From Nanobdellota archaeon (GTDB taxonomy: Archaea; Nanobdellota; Nanobdellia; Parvarchaeales; Parvarchaeaceae), in contig JAJZJK010000003.1 of assembly GCA_021851145.1 (NCBI GenBank), forward strand, positions 1 to 43,985: a stretch of DNA of 43,985 nt. The letters are read 5' to 3'. Positions 8,506 to 16,619 of this stretch are shown here, one piece after another; the first letter of the stretch is position 1, and each line of letters starts with the position of its first letter. Under the pieces are notes generated by a model. It saw only the letters and a list, made by a program, of their open reading frames with translations. It was not told the origin of the DNA and made no database searches. The position numbers and the translations under genes were made by a program.

Positions 8506-9036
8506 TTAGGTGAATATTTTATACTTATCCTTATTCTCAAGTTCTTCTTCTATCCTATTTTCTATGCTTTTAGCTATGCCCGAAGTAAAGCCGACTCTCT
8601 CATCAAAATCGCTATATGATTTAAATTCGCCTTTGCTACGTTCTTCCATTATTTTTTGAACCATTTTTTTACCTGCGCCAGGTATAAGCGCCAATGAATG
8701 CAATCTTACATTTATTGGCCCTAATCTGTTTATTATGTTTATGTAATTTGTTTCGTTTTCCAATACAATATCATGTATTTTATCCGCAAGCATTTGTAAG
8801 CCATTTCCGTTTAATTTGTCAGGAGTAATCCTCTGTATAATATGGTGTACCTCTTCCCTTTTATTTTCTCCAATGTAAACTTTCATTCCAGGGTCCACTT
8901 TCACGTCTTTTTTGAGTGCTACCAACAAGAGGCCTAATGAATCAGTAAGCACTATAGCAGTAGCCTTTCTATCTTTTGAGTCTTGCAGCCCAAAAGGAAG
9001 GTATTCTAAAACATAAGCATATTCATCTTTTCCCAT
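8506..9036 (-). CDS. DUF655 family protein (predicted RNA/DNA-binding, HhH)
   Basis: 176 aa, near the usual length. The N-terminus DEYAYVLEYLPFG and the following small beta-rich domain are typical of archaeal DUF655. The C-terminal part contains a helix-hairpin-helix-like LIPGAGKKMVQKIMEERSKG (about 123-142), implying nucleic-acid binding. The order L21e, Rpo4, DUF655 is a well-conserved archaeal cluster linked to transcription and translation. In many archaea RsmA/KsgA follows; here tRNA-Trp follows immediately and rsmA lies 11.5 kb away. The stop codon TAA (8508-8506) directly touches the tRNA 5' end. Confidence 0.9.
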   Translation of the reverse strand: MGKDEYAYVLEYLPFGLQDSKDRKATAIVLTDSLGLLLVALKKDVKVDPGMKVYIGENKREEVHHIIQRITPDKLNGNGLQMLADKIHDIVLENETNYINIINRLGPINVRLHSLALIPGAGKKMVQKIMEERSKGEFKSYSDFDERVGFTSGIAKSIENRIEEELENKDKYKIFT

Positions 9037-9058
9037 AGTATAAGGAGTAATTTAAACG

Positions 9059-9382
9059 TTATAAATGCTTTTTCAGCACTGCTAGAACGGCCTTTAAATC
9101 CTCTTCTTTTACGTTTAACTTTAATGGAGATATAACTGCCCTTATCTGATCAGAAGAAGTCGGTGATACGTCGATAATCATCCTTATATAATCGTCTCTT
9201 ATGTTAAGGTTAAGTCCGGATATCTCTTCGAATACGCTGTCAAAGTTGTCTATTTTTATGTTCTTTTGAACGTGGTCTATAAGCTTTTTACCCATTTCTG
9301 AACCCTTATCTACAAAATCCAAGTATTTCTCCTTAACTTCTGTTTCGCTCAAAAACTTTTCATCTATTATTTCGTATTCCAT
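9059..9382 (-). CDS. rpo4: DNA-directed RNA polymerase subunit Rpo4 (RpoF/Rpb4)
   Basis: 107 aa from ATG at 9382. It matches archaeal Rpo4, the small subunit that pairs with Rpo7 to form the RNA polymerase stalk used in open-complex formation and RNA binding. Supporting features are the IIDEKFLSETEVKE opening and the C-terminal HRDC-like helical part (DQIRAVISPLKLNVKEEDL). The identification rests partly on position between L21e and DUF655, the canonical archaeal order. A TTG at 9388 would overlap the L21e stop; the ATG leaves two bases (TGAAAATG) and is preferred. Confidence 0.88.
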   Translation of the reverse strand: MEYEIIDEKFLSETEVKEKYLDFVDKGSEMGKKLIDHVQKNIKIDNFDSVFEEISGLNLNIRDDYIRMIIDVSPTSSDQIRAVISPLKLNVKEEDLKAVLAVLKKHL

Positions 9383-9384
9383 TT

Positions 9385-9678
9385 TCAAAGCCTCTTCATA
9401 TGAACTGGTAAAAGATCTATTCTTTTAAGACTTTTACCCTGTTGTTTTACTTCTACCGTATAGGCTTTACCTTTCTTTTCTATTATTTTACCAACTGAAC
9501 CGAAAAAACTCCTTTGGGGCAAATTCCTTTGAATCCTTGAATCAGGATCTACTATTATTTTATCCCCTACCTCAAAGGACTGCAATGCCTTCTTTATGTT
9601 TACTTTTCCTCTTTCTTTTATATCTAGCTTCAATCTCTTCCTTGAACGCTTGTGCAAACCATTTCCCGTTATTGACAT
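9385..9678 (-). CDS. rpl21e: 50S ribosomal protein L21e
   Basis: 97 aa, standard length. The N-terminus SITGNGLHKRSRKRLKLDIK and the beta-barrel signature VGDKIIVDPDSRIQRNLPQR, then GSVGKIIEKKGKAYTVEV, are diagnostic of L21e. It heads the L21e, Rpo4, DUF655, tRNA-Trp run. The start ATG at 9678 has a TATA box about 28 bases upstream (9701-9713), located in the 49-base gap after tRNA-Leu, so the operon has its own promoter. Confidence 0.96.
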   Translation of the reverse strand: MSITGNGLHKRSRKRLKLDIKERGKVNIKKALQSFEVGDKIIVDPDSRIQRNLPQRSFFGSVGKIIEKKGKAYTVEVKQQGKSLKRIDLLPVHMKRL

Positions 9679-9700
9679 AATTCTATTTTATAAAGCCCCT

Positions 9701-9713
9701 TAGTATTTATACT
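9701..9713 (-). promoter_or_regulatory. TATA box of the rpl21e-rpo4-DUF655-tRNA-Trp operon
   Basis: Minus-strand AGTATAAATACTA centred about 28 bases before the L21e ATG. There is no Shine-Dalgarno, consistent with a leaderless first gene. Confidence 0.6.
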
Positions 9714-9727
9714 TTTTTAATCGCATA

Positions 9728-9810
9728 TGCAGAGGGAGGGATTTGAACCCTCGAAGGCCTAAGCCATAAGGTCCTTAGCCTTACACGTTTGACCGCTTCG
9801 CTACCTCTGC
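9728..9810 (-). tRNA. tRNA-Leu with anticodon AAG (A34)
   Basis: Class II tRNA: acceptor GCAGAGG/CCUCUGC, A73, T stem GAGGG/CCCUC, and a long variable arm (GGC-UUAG-GCC). The anticodon stem UAAGG/CCUUA is perfectly paired around loop CUAAGGA, giving A34-A35-G36 (9776-9774) and G37, which would read CUU. It is identical to the tRNA-Leu(UAG) at 37981-38063 except for base 34 (A versus U) and base 10 (G versus A). All structural elements are intact, so it does not look like a decayed copy. A34 is unexpected in archaea, which normally use G34. Confidence 0.9.
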
Positions 9811-9906
9811 ATCATAGTTTAAAAAGGGCTTATAATAAAACGCTTACTATTCATAATCTATTTATACTATAAAAATTGATTTATACACTTAAAACGATTT
9901 AAAACT

Positions 9907-11067
9907 ATGGTATTTAACATAATAATAGAGATTCTAATAGTATTAGCGAGTTCAATAATTATTGGAGAGCTATTTGAACAGCTTAAATTTCCTTCTGTTG
10001 TTGGTTACCTTATTGCAGGATTAATTATAGGGCCTTTTGTCTTTAATTTCATCCAGAATAACTTGGAATTGCAGGCTTTGTCATCAATTTCTCTTTTCTT
10101 TATAATATTTTTATTGGGAATCGAAATGAAAACAGAGTTGGTTATAAAATACCTTAAACCCTCGCTAAAAATGTCTGTTACTAGTTTTATTTTGCCTTTG
10201 CTTTTGTCTGTTTTACTTTCCGTTGTTTTACTGCACTTTGGATTGAGGCAAGACTTTATAGTTTCTTTGGCAATAGCAGTGCCATCTATATCAATAGTAT
10301 CTGTTCTTGTTATGAGATATAGACTCGCAAGAGACCCAAAAGGGGTAACAATAATAGGGTCAGTAGTAATAACGGATGTAATCGCATTTTTACTTTTGGG
10401 GATAACCTACAAAAGCGCATTAAATGCAATATTACTGGTTGTATACTTCGTAATTTTCCTTATGGTGTTTTTAAATGTGGATAAAATTCTGAATAGGGGG
10501 AGCGAAAAATTAAGAAAGCAACTAACAAAATCTAAAAAACTATTAAAAAGTGAACATTTTGGTTATGCAATGATAATAATCATAGGGCTATTAACTGGCG
10601 GTATATCCCAGTTAATAGGCGTAAACTATATAATAGGAGTTTTCTTTGCAGGATTAATCATACATGAAGGGTTGATAGGCAAGACCTTATTCAGAAAGGT
10701 TAGCAAAACAATAAAAAGGATGAATGATGGATTTTTTATACCTATTTTCTTTGGGATAGCAGGGATTGATGTCTCTTCATTTCATTCTCTTGAAATTTAT
10801 ATGCCTGCAATAATTACAATATCTGTCTTGGTTATTGTCTTCTCAATATTACTAAATTTCTTTTATTCCAAGAAGGCAATGAATGCAAAGACAAATAAAT
10901 GGAGAATAAAAATAAGTGCAATAATAAATGGAAGAGGCGCAGTGGGCATAGCAATTGCTACAGTTGCATTCGAGATAGGGGTTATAACTAACTCTGCTTA
11001 CTCTGTAGCAATACTGGCAACTATAATTATATCAATAATCGCAACATCACTTCTTAGAAATACCTAA
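9907..11067 (+). CDS. CPA2-family cation:proton antiporter
   Basis: 386 aa, almost wholly hydrophobic, consistent with the 11-13 helix Na+/H+ exchanger domain (NapA/KefB/GerN type) without the C-terminal TrkA-N regulatory domain. Recognisable landmarks are ELFEQLKFPSVVGYLIAGLI near the N-terminus, FLLGIEMKTEL, the conserved cation-site region IGSVVITDVIAF (T156-D157, a single Asp rather than the DD of electrogenic members), and GVFFAGLIIHEG. Predicted role: sodium or potassium/proton exchange for pH and ion balance. A TATA-like ATTTATACAC about 25 bases upstream indicates a leaderless single-gene unit. Confidence 0.9.
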   Translation: MVFNIIIEILIVLASSIIIGELFEQLKFPSVVGYLIAGLIIGPFVFNFIQNNLELQALSSISLFFIIFLLGIEMKTELVIKYLKPSLKMSVTSFILPLLLSVLLSVVLLHFGLRQDFIVSLAIAVPSISIVSVLVMRYRLARDPKGVTIIGSVVITDVIAFLLLGITYKSALNAILLVVYFVIFLMVFLNVDKILNRGSEKLRKQLTKSKKLLKSEHFGYAMIIIIGLLTGGISQLIGVNYIIGVFFAGLIIHEGLIGKTLFRKVSKTIKRMNDGFFIPIFFGIAGIDVSSFHSLEIYMPAIITISVLVIVFSILLNFFYSKKAMNAKTNKWRIKISAIINGRGAVGIAIATVAFEIGVITNSAYSVAILATIIISIIATSLLRNT

Positions 11068-11185
11068 AAATAATTATACAACTGAAATTTAAACATAAAA
11101 GCCTTGCTTTTCCTGAATATTGAAGTTTAGAGTCTTTTATAATCCAGTTTTATTTATAAATATATTCAAATAGATAGTATCAAAT

Positions 11186-11458
11186 ATGAGAATATCGGTT
11201 AATAATTTGGTTAATTATTATAAATCAATGATAAAACGTATAGATAATAACGCCATATTAACTTTTTACACGTATAAAAAAGACAGAGGTTTTTCAGTTA
11301 AGAAAGATAATGGCAAGTTACTAATTTCGGAATTTGGCTTTAAAAATCAGAATTTGTGTGTAGAAGAAAAAGATTCGGTAAAAATAATTAAAGGCATAAC
11401 AAAATTAGAGTTTCCAAGAAGTCACGAGATCTTTGTTAGCACCCACAATGAAAATTAA
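11186..11458 (+). CDS. Small hypothetical protein
   Basis: 90 aa, basic, no TM segment and no recognised family. The pattern of short beta strands (ILTFYTYKKDRGFSVKKDNG) suggests a small beta fold. Reality is supported by a TATA-like TTTTATTTATAAATA at about 11147-11161, 25-38 bases upstream of the ATG, and by normal codon use for this genome. The stretch 11459-11624 downstream holds nothing I can identify. Confidence 0.5.
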   Translation: MRISVNNLVNYYKSMIKRIDNNAILTFYTYKKDRGFSVKKDNGKLLISEFGFKNQNLCVEEKDSVKIIKGITKLEFPRSHEIFVSTHNEN

Positions 11459-11624
11459 TTATGTATGTGTTAGTATCTTTTTAGAGTGCTTAATTCTCGT
11501 TATTAAACTAAAAGAATTTGTAATACTCACTGATTTAATGTGATATTTTCTCTATTTGAGTCTCTGTTTTAATTATTCAATAAAAGCCATTTTTGAGCAT
11601 ATTAACTTCCTTACTATTATTATT

Positions 11625-11698
11625 TGGGGTGGCTGGGATTTGAACCCAGGTCAACTAACCCCCGAAGCTAGCATCATACCAAGCTAGATCACCACCCC
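11625..11698 (-). tRNA. tRNA-Pro(CGG)
   Basis: Acceptor GGGGUGG/CCACCCC with A73, anticodon stem CUAGC/GUUAG (one G-U), loop UUCGGGG giving anticodon CGG, T stem CUGGG/CCCAG with UUCAAAU loop. No intron, no encoded CCA. It is 24 bases downstream of the cbf5 stop on the same strand. Confidence 0.93.
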
Positions 11699-11722
11699 TT
11701 TTCAAATAACTAATATACGGTT

Positions 11723-12733
11723 CTAATTAATCTTTTTGTACTGTGGATATGTGCCCAAACTCATTATTACGCTATCTGTTTTAACAGCTATTCCTTTTTT
11801 AAAGATCTTTATTTCCTCTGCTGACAATACAGATCTGCCAAGTGCTATCAATTCACCTTTCAATGTCATTATCCCCACTACTTCATCTTTTTCGAAATTA
11901 GTGAATTTAACTATACCGGGGACAGCAAGAGGTGAACCATGACAGATTGGATCTACTGCCCCATCAGAGATGAAAAGCTTTGGCAAAAAGTCTACCGCTG
12001 ACTCTATGCTGCCTAAACATTTGTTCAATAGTCTATCATCGTTTTCTTTTTCATAAAAATAAACCGCATCCTCTAAATCCTGTAATGTAACTAAATTATC
12101 TTTTTCTGATAATGTTGAAACCTTTGTTCTTCTTAATTCAGTCATGTGCGCACCTATTTTTAACTCTTCCCCCATGTCGTGTATAAGCTTCCTTATGTAT
12201 GTTCCAGATTCTACTCCAACTTTAAAAAGAACATCCTTCCCATTTATTTCTAATATATTAGAATAATAGATTTCTCTCTCCCTATACTGCCGCTTAACAT
12301 GAGACCTGACCGGCGGAAGTTGCATTATTTTTCCTATAAATTTGTTGAACGTATCTCTAAGTAATTGCTCATCAACTTCACTATGCAGATGCATCAGAGC
12401 TATGTATTCCTTTCCTCCAAAAAGAAGCACTGGGAGAACCTTTGTAGCGTTATTTATAGCTAATGGCAAAAGACCAGTTACGTTGGGATTTCTTCAATGT
12501 TCTAAAGTCCCTGAGTAACCCATCTTCTTTGCACCTAATACGGCCATAAGATTCTTGGCTATGTAGGCTGCGGTTTTAGACCTTATACCTGCTGGCTTAT
12601 CCAAAAGTACAAAACCGTAGTTTATCCTCTCCGGTATACTTCTATCCTTTGGAGCTTTACCGTATCTGCTGTCGGTTTCTTCCTCTCTCAAGGAAAAAAT
12701 TTCATGCTTGAAATCCTCCAAAGGCAGTTTCAT
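11723..12733 (-). CDS. cbf5: Cbf5 / archaeal TruB-like tRNA/rRNA pseudouridine synthase, interrupted by a 12-nt BHB intron
   Basis: H/ACA RNP pseudouridine synthase, which also makes Psi55. Exon 1 (12733-12502) encodes the N-terminal YGFVLLDKPAG and the start of the catalytic motif GYSGTL. Exon 2 (12489-11723) continues with VTGLLPLAINNATKVLPVLL, PPVRSHVKRQYRER, GVESGTYIRKLIHDMG and the C-terminal PUA domain. Read straight through, the frame hits UGA at 12496-12494 and the catalytic Asp is lost. Removing 12490-12501 gives 999 nt (332 aa, the usual length) and restores GTLDPNVTG with the catalytic Asp. A bulge-helix-bulge sits exactly at these borders (see intron entry). Alternatives are a pseudogene, a sequencing error or UGA readthrough; all explain the data less well. 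Confidence 0.9.
12490..12501 (-). other. Predicted 12-nt archaeal mRNA intron in cbf5 (bulge-helix-bulge)
   Basis: Intron AACAUUGAAGAA (12501 to 12490). Fold on the minus-strand RNA: outer helix GGGA (12511-12508) with UCCC (12488-12485); central 4-bp helix CUUU (12507-12504) with GAAG (12495-12492), one U-G pair; 5' junction AG^A at 12503-12501 inside an 8-nt loop; 3' bulge AA^A at 12491-12489. A further helix GGUUAC (12520-12515) with GUAACU (12481-12476) lies below a 3x3 internal loop. Cuts after the second bulge base, as tRNA endonuclease makes them, remove exactly these 12 nt. The intron carries most of the in-frame stop region (UGA at 12496-12494). Confidence 0.85.
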
Positions 12734-12838
12734 TCAATTAAATCATATGTTTAAAGATTAAAGCTTTACTTTTTTTCTTTTAGTATTACAAATAACAATA
12801 ACCTCACAAAAATGCATTTGACTCTAAAATTTATTTAA

Positions 12839-13393
12839 TTACTTTTTCCCTTGATCCATTATAAAGTCTGAACATATTTGAATAACGCTGTTTAAGTCCA
12901 TATTTGAAGAATCTATAACTAGATTGAATGGAGTAAAATCCTTATCTATCTCTATTTTATATATTTTTTTGTAGATATTTTTTGTGAGAGTGTCTTTTTG
13001 CCTCATAAACTTTGAAGCTTCACTTAGACTTATTTTGTCGCGCATGCTTACTCTTTTTGCTCTTACATATTCATCTGCCTTTATGTAGATTTTTATGGTC
13101 TCTTTGTCCTTTATCTTCCATGGAGCTACCCAGCTGTCCAAAACCACATCACTTTTCGATTTAAAGTAAGAAAGAATAAAAGAATCAAGTTTTTTATCAT
13201 ACTGGGGATTATTTAATCTGAATTTTACTGCATCTATGCCTTTTTTTGATTCCCAAACCATAAAATCCTTCTTTGGAAGAAGCTTTCTTAATTTTGAACT
13301 GGCAGAAAAATATTCAACTCCAAAATTAAGAGCAAGGCTCGTAGCAACGCTTGATTTACCAGACGCTGTAAGACCTGAAACTATTACTTTCAT
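12839..13393 (-). CDS. cmk: Cytidylate-kinase-like nucleoside monophosphate kinase
   Basis: 184 aa, the length of archaeal Cmk. The P-loop GLTASGKSSVA is at residues 7-17, followed by the archaeal-type helical region and an RDKISLSEASKFMRQKD segment resembling the LID/Arg region (RxxxR-like) used for phosphoryl transfer. Predicted reaction: CMP or dCMP plus ATP to the diphosphate. In archaea cmk commonly sits beside cbf5, as here, which supports the call. The stop lies two bases before the aglB stop side neighbour begins, so aglB (upstream) and cmk are probably co-transcribed. Confidence 0.82.
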   Translation of the reverse strand: MKVIVSGLTASGKSSVATSLALNFGVEYFSASSKLRKLLPKKDFMVWESKKGIDAVKFRLNNPQYDKKLDSFILSYFKSKSDVVLDSWVAPWKIKDKETIKIYIKADEYVRAKRVSMRDKISLSEASKFMRQKDTLTKNIYKKIYKIEIDKDFTPFNLVIDSSNMDLNSVIQICSDFIMDQGKK

Positions 13394-13395
13394 GA

Positions 13396-16300
13396 TTAAT
13401 TAATAGGTGTATTATTTATAAGTTTACTGTAGTTTCCAAATGCAGCCGGTAAATAACTAAGATTATCACAGTAATTCTGTGCTGAAGGTGAAACTGAACA
13501 TTCTCCAGTAAGCATGTATTTACTTAATGCAGTATAATTTATCTTATAAACATTTACATTTGTAATTACTTGATTTTCTATGCTTAAAAGCGAGTTAACT
13601 GGCAAGTTATCGCTGTATAACAATGTGAATCCAGGAACGCTTTCATTTAGTAAGTAAAGCTTGTCAAATAGTGTATTAAGAGTTTCATTTGGCATATACA
13701 GCAAAGCGGGTTGATTTCCAAACTGTGACATGTTTATTGGAAGTACTTCATAACCACCAGGTGCTTGAGTATAACCTCCAATGTGAAGATTTACTTCATT
13801 TGTGGCATTCAAAAGCATCATTCCACCAGGAATACCACTGTTTGTAACTTCTTTACAGCCTACACTATACACACAATTGTAATCCAATGGTAATGGGGAT
13901 GAAAATTGATCTGTAAGTTCATTATAGATTATACCATAAGGATTACCCATACTTGTAATTGTGCCAGTACTACTTGCATTTAGTGGTATTACTACCTCTA
14001 CAAGAAGGTCATTGTTTGCATTACCTGGCAAGCTGCTTATTGTCGTATTTGAATAAAGCGGTGAAATTTGACCATTCACATCTCCGAATTCCAGCAGGTA
14101 TTTGTAGCTTTCATTTCCTATATTTTGGCTATTTACAGTAACATTGTTTTCTGTCATAGGCGTAAAAGAGGTTGGTTCCAACGCTATAGTTGAGATTGCA
14201 GAGAATTTCTCCACCTCACTACCGCTTATTACCGCGTAGGTAGGCTCATGAATAAAATGCAAGTATGTGGAATAAACGTAAGGGGAGGTTGATTCGAAAA
14301 AGTACTTAGCTATCATAGACTGATAGCCATACGCATTACTTCCATCTGCTACAGCAGTTCTATTTGCTATTGCTTCTTCCCAGTAACCATAATCCCACCA
14401 AGAGATTATTGAGGTGTTAACAGGCGTATTCTGGCTGATCCACTGCATTGTAGGCCCCCATAACAATAAACCGCTTCCACTTGACTGTGCAGTTTGATAA
14501 GACAAAGAGAGACTAGAGTTAAGATCTGCTGCAACGAAAGCAATTGCTATTATTATAATAATTGCTGAAACAATCATCATATTCTTAGGTGAATTCTTAA
14601 AGAATCTATTTGTTAAGTTTATAGACCCCTTAAAGAAATAAACTATTGCAAAAGGTATTATTATCGCAGCACCCAACTCTGTAGGCTCCAATAATCTGCT
14701 TTCAACATTTGAAAGTATAACTGTAGCTACAAAGAAAAATAAAGGAATTATAGCAAGTAAAGATATCAAGTTTACATCCTCCTGTTTATCAAATGCAAAC
14801 TCCAGTATAAGTATGACTGCAAGAGCTACTGCCCCATATTTATAATTATTTGCTGAGGAGTTCATTGTCCATATGACAATAAGCATTATCAATGAGATTA
14901 ACGTGAGAAACAGAACCACACTTAACAATCTTTTTGATTCTATTTCATTTTTATGCAAAAATAGGTAACCTAAAGGTATGAAATCCAGAGCTATGAATAT
15001 AAACAGAAACGAATAAGAAGTAGCATTATAACTAAATGTGCCCCCATTTAGCATTAACAGGAATGGCACACTTAACAAGAAAGGAATATACCAGTGCTTA
15101 AATCGTTTTAGTACAATATAAAGAAGGAAAACTGCACCAGCACAGAACAAAAGGAAATTTATGCCTATAGAACCCACAAGAAAGTTAAAGTCTTGCACCC
15201 TTTGTGTCAAATCTAGAGGAGCATATTCTGCAATAGTTTGGGTTACAGGATTTACAATACCTACTCCCAATGGATGAATAAATTCAGATGAAACGCTTGA
15301 TAAGGCATGCTTTAATGTATTTAAACCAGTAAGTGCAACTACAACAAAAGATATTATTATACTGTATATTGCTATTGAAAAACCATTATTTATGAGAGGT
15401 ATTTTAAGTTTATGTTTGTAACGATCATATATTATTAATTTGAATAGAACTAGAACGTAAGCAAACAACATAGGGTAATAAAGAGCGCTATGTATAACAT
15501 CCGAGAATGTAAAGGTTACGAAGCTAACTTTTATTGGAATCCATATTGCAAACAAGATATAAGCAAATAAGTCTCCCTTTTTAGCATATCCAAGTAAAAT
15601 GATTATTATATAGATAACTGGAATTAAAAGAATTAAGTATTCACTATAACCGCTTGCGGCAGTTGCTAAACCTGTAGCTATCCCTGTTGCTAGCCCGTAA
15701 ATCATTTTACTCCTTGTCCTTTTGGACTTAAGAGACTTCGATAGGAAGAATATTGCTAGTAATATAAACATAAAACCTAGAGAGGTCTTCTGAGTAAAAC
15801 CTGCAGTAGAACGACTTAAGAAGGTAAGAAAGGCAGGCAAGATAAATGCACTTATACTTGCCATCCAGTAATCACCAAACAACTCTAAAACTATAAGGAA
15901 AAGAAGTAAAGCCGAGAATATTGCAAAAACAGCAGGCAAAAACATAAAAGAAGTCATAGGTACTGCGCCTTTTACTATTGGATCTATAAGCCTTGCAGAG
16001 TATGCTCCGAAGAAGGATACCATAAGCTCATCAGTCCTAGAAGGCAAACCTATCGGCAAGTACTCTAAATAATTTACTGCTGGAACGTTCCCAGTCTTAA
16101 GAACATTCTGCATTTGTATATAAAATGTATATGGGTCTAAACCAGAAAGGGAACCCCCCATACCCAAATAATTATTTCCTATTAATGGCGAATTTGACTG
16201 CAAAGGGTTTAACAATGCAGGAACGCTTGCAACATGTACGTACCAGCCAATTGTTACGGCAAGTATAAGAATCAAGTAAAAAAGAACCTTCTTCTTTATA

Positions 16301-16572
16301 AGTATATTATAAGCAGCATTGCCAAAGGTTTTGAAACCCGCTAGATTTAATTCTATTTCAACTTCACTTACTTTTTTCTTAGAAGCTTCTTCCTTTACGT
16401 TCTCCAGCTTTTGGGCCTCTTCTCTTAAACTTTTTAACTTTTCCTCTTCTGTCTTGATGTCTGTCTCTTCTTTTTTTATTTGAATTTCTTCCTTTTTTAT
16501 CTCTTGTTCTACCTTCCTTTCATCCTTGGAAGCTTCTTCTTTTATTCTCTTAAGTTCATCATCTTCGGCCAT
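13396..16572 (-). CDS. aglB: Oligosaccharyltransferase AglB (STT3 family)
   Basis: 1058 aa. It transfers a lipid-linked glycan to Asn of N-x-S/T on surface proteins at the outer face of the membrane. Residues 1-75 are an extremely charged Glu/Lys coiled coil, not usual in AglB. About a dozen TM segments run from about 93 to 690; the first external loop has the metal-site motif GLDPYTFY. The catalytic signature WWDYG is at 725-729, and a soluble beta-rich C-terminal domain with many sequons follows. The window encodes several sequon-rich surface proteins as likely substrates. It lies next to the Pgi and flippase genes on the same strand. Confidence 0.95.
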   Translation of the reverse strand: MAEDDELKRIKEEASKDERKVEQEIKKEEIQIKKEETDIKTEEEKLKSLREEAQKLENVKEEASKKKVSEVEIELNLAGFKTFGNAAYNILIKKKVLFYLILILAVTIGWYVHVASVPALLNPLQSNSPLIGNNYLGMGGSLSGLDPYTFYIQMQNVLKTGNVPAVNYLEYLPIGLPSRTDELMVSFFGAYSARLIDPIVKGAVPMTSFMFLPAVFAIFSALLLFLIVLELFGDYWMASISAFILPAFLTFLSRSTAGFTQKTSLGFMFILLAIFFLSKSLKSKRTRSKMIYGLATGIATGLATAASGYSEYLILLIPVIYIIIILLGYAKKGDLFAYILFAIWIPIKVSFVTFTFSDVIHSALYYPMLFAYVLVLFKLIIYDRYKHKLKIPLINNGFSIAIYSIIISFVVVALTGLNTLKHALSSVSSEFIHPLGVGIVNPVTQTIAEYAPLDLTQRVQDFNFLVGSIGINFLLFCAGAVFLLYIVLKRFKHWYIPFLLSVPFLLMLNGGTFSYNATSYSFLFIFIALDFIPLGYLFLHKNEIESKRLLSVVLFLTLISLIMLIVIWTMNSSANNYKYGAVALAVILILEFAFDKQEDVNLISLLAIIPLFFFVATVILSNVESRLLEPTELGAAIIIPFAIVYFFKGSINLTNRFFKNSPKNMMIVSAIIIIIAIAFVAADLNSSLSLSYQTAQSSGSGLLLWGPTMQWISQNTPVNTSIISWWDYGYWEEAIANRTAVADGSNAYGYQSMIAKYFFESTSPYVYSTYLHFIHEPTYAVISGSEVEKFSAISTIALEPTSFTPMTENNVTVNSQNIGNESYKYLLEFGDVNGQISPLYSNTTISSLPGNANNDLLVEVVIPLNASSTGTITSMGNPYGIIYNELTDQFSSPLPLDYNCVYSVGCKEVTNSGIPGGMMLLNATNEVNLHIGGYTQAPGGYEVLPINMSQFGNQPALLYMPNETLNTLFDKLYLLNESVPGFTLLYSDNLPVNSLLSIENQVITNVNVYKINYTALSKYMLTGECSVSPSAQNYCDNLSYLPAAFGNYSKLINNTPIN

Positions 16573-16619
16573 AATTTAAATATATAGAGAAATTACTGCT
16601 TATTATTAAACCTTTCGAA

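Noticed and set aside
11459-11624. Possible small RNA in the gap before tRNA-Pro
   Set aside because: CUGA and GUGAUA occur but not in the order or spacing of a C/D RNA, and no stable hairpin was evident.
12490-12501. UGA readthrough (selenocysteine or Trp) in cbf5
   Set aside because: It would insert four extra residues and replace the catalytic Asp by Glu; no SECIS-like element was seen and other UGA codons in the window act as stops.
11723-12733. Two separate genes (79 aa and 248 aa) for a split pseudouridine synthase
   Set aside because: The second frame has no independent start at the right place and its protein begins in the middle of the catalytic motif; a 12-nt BHB intron explains both halves as one 332-aa gene.
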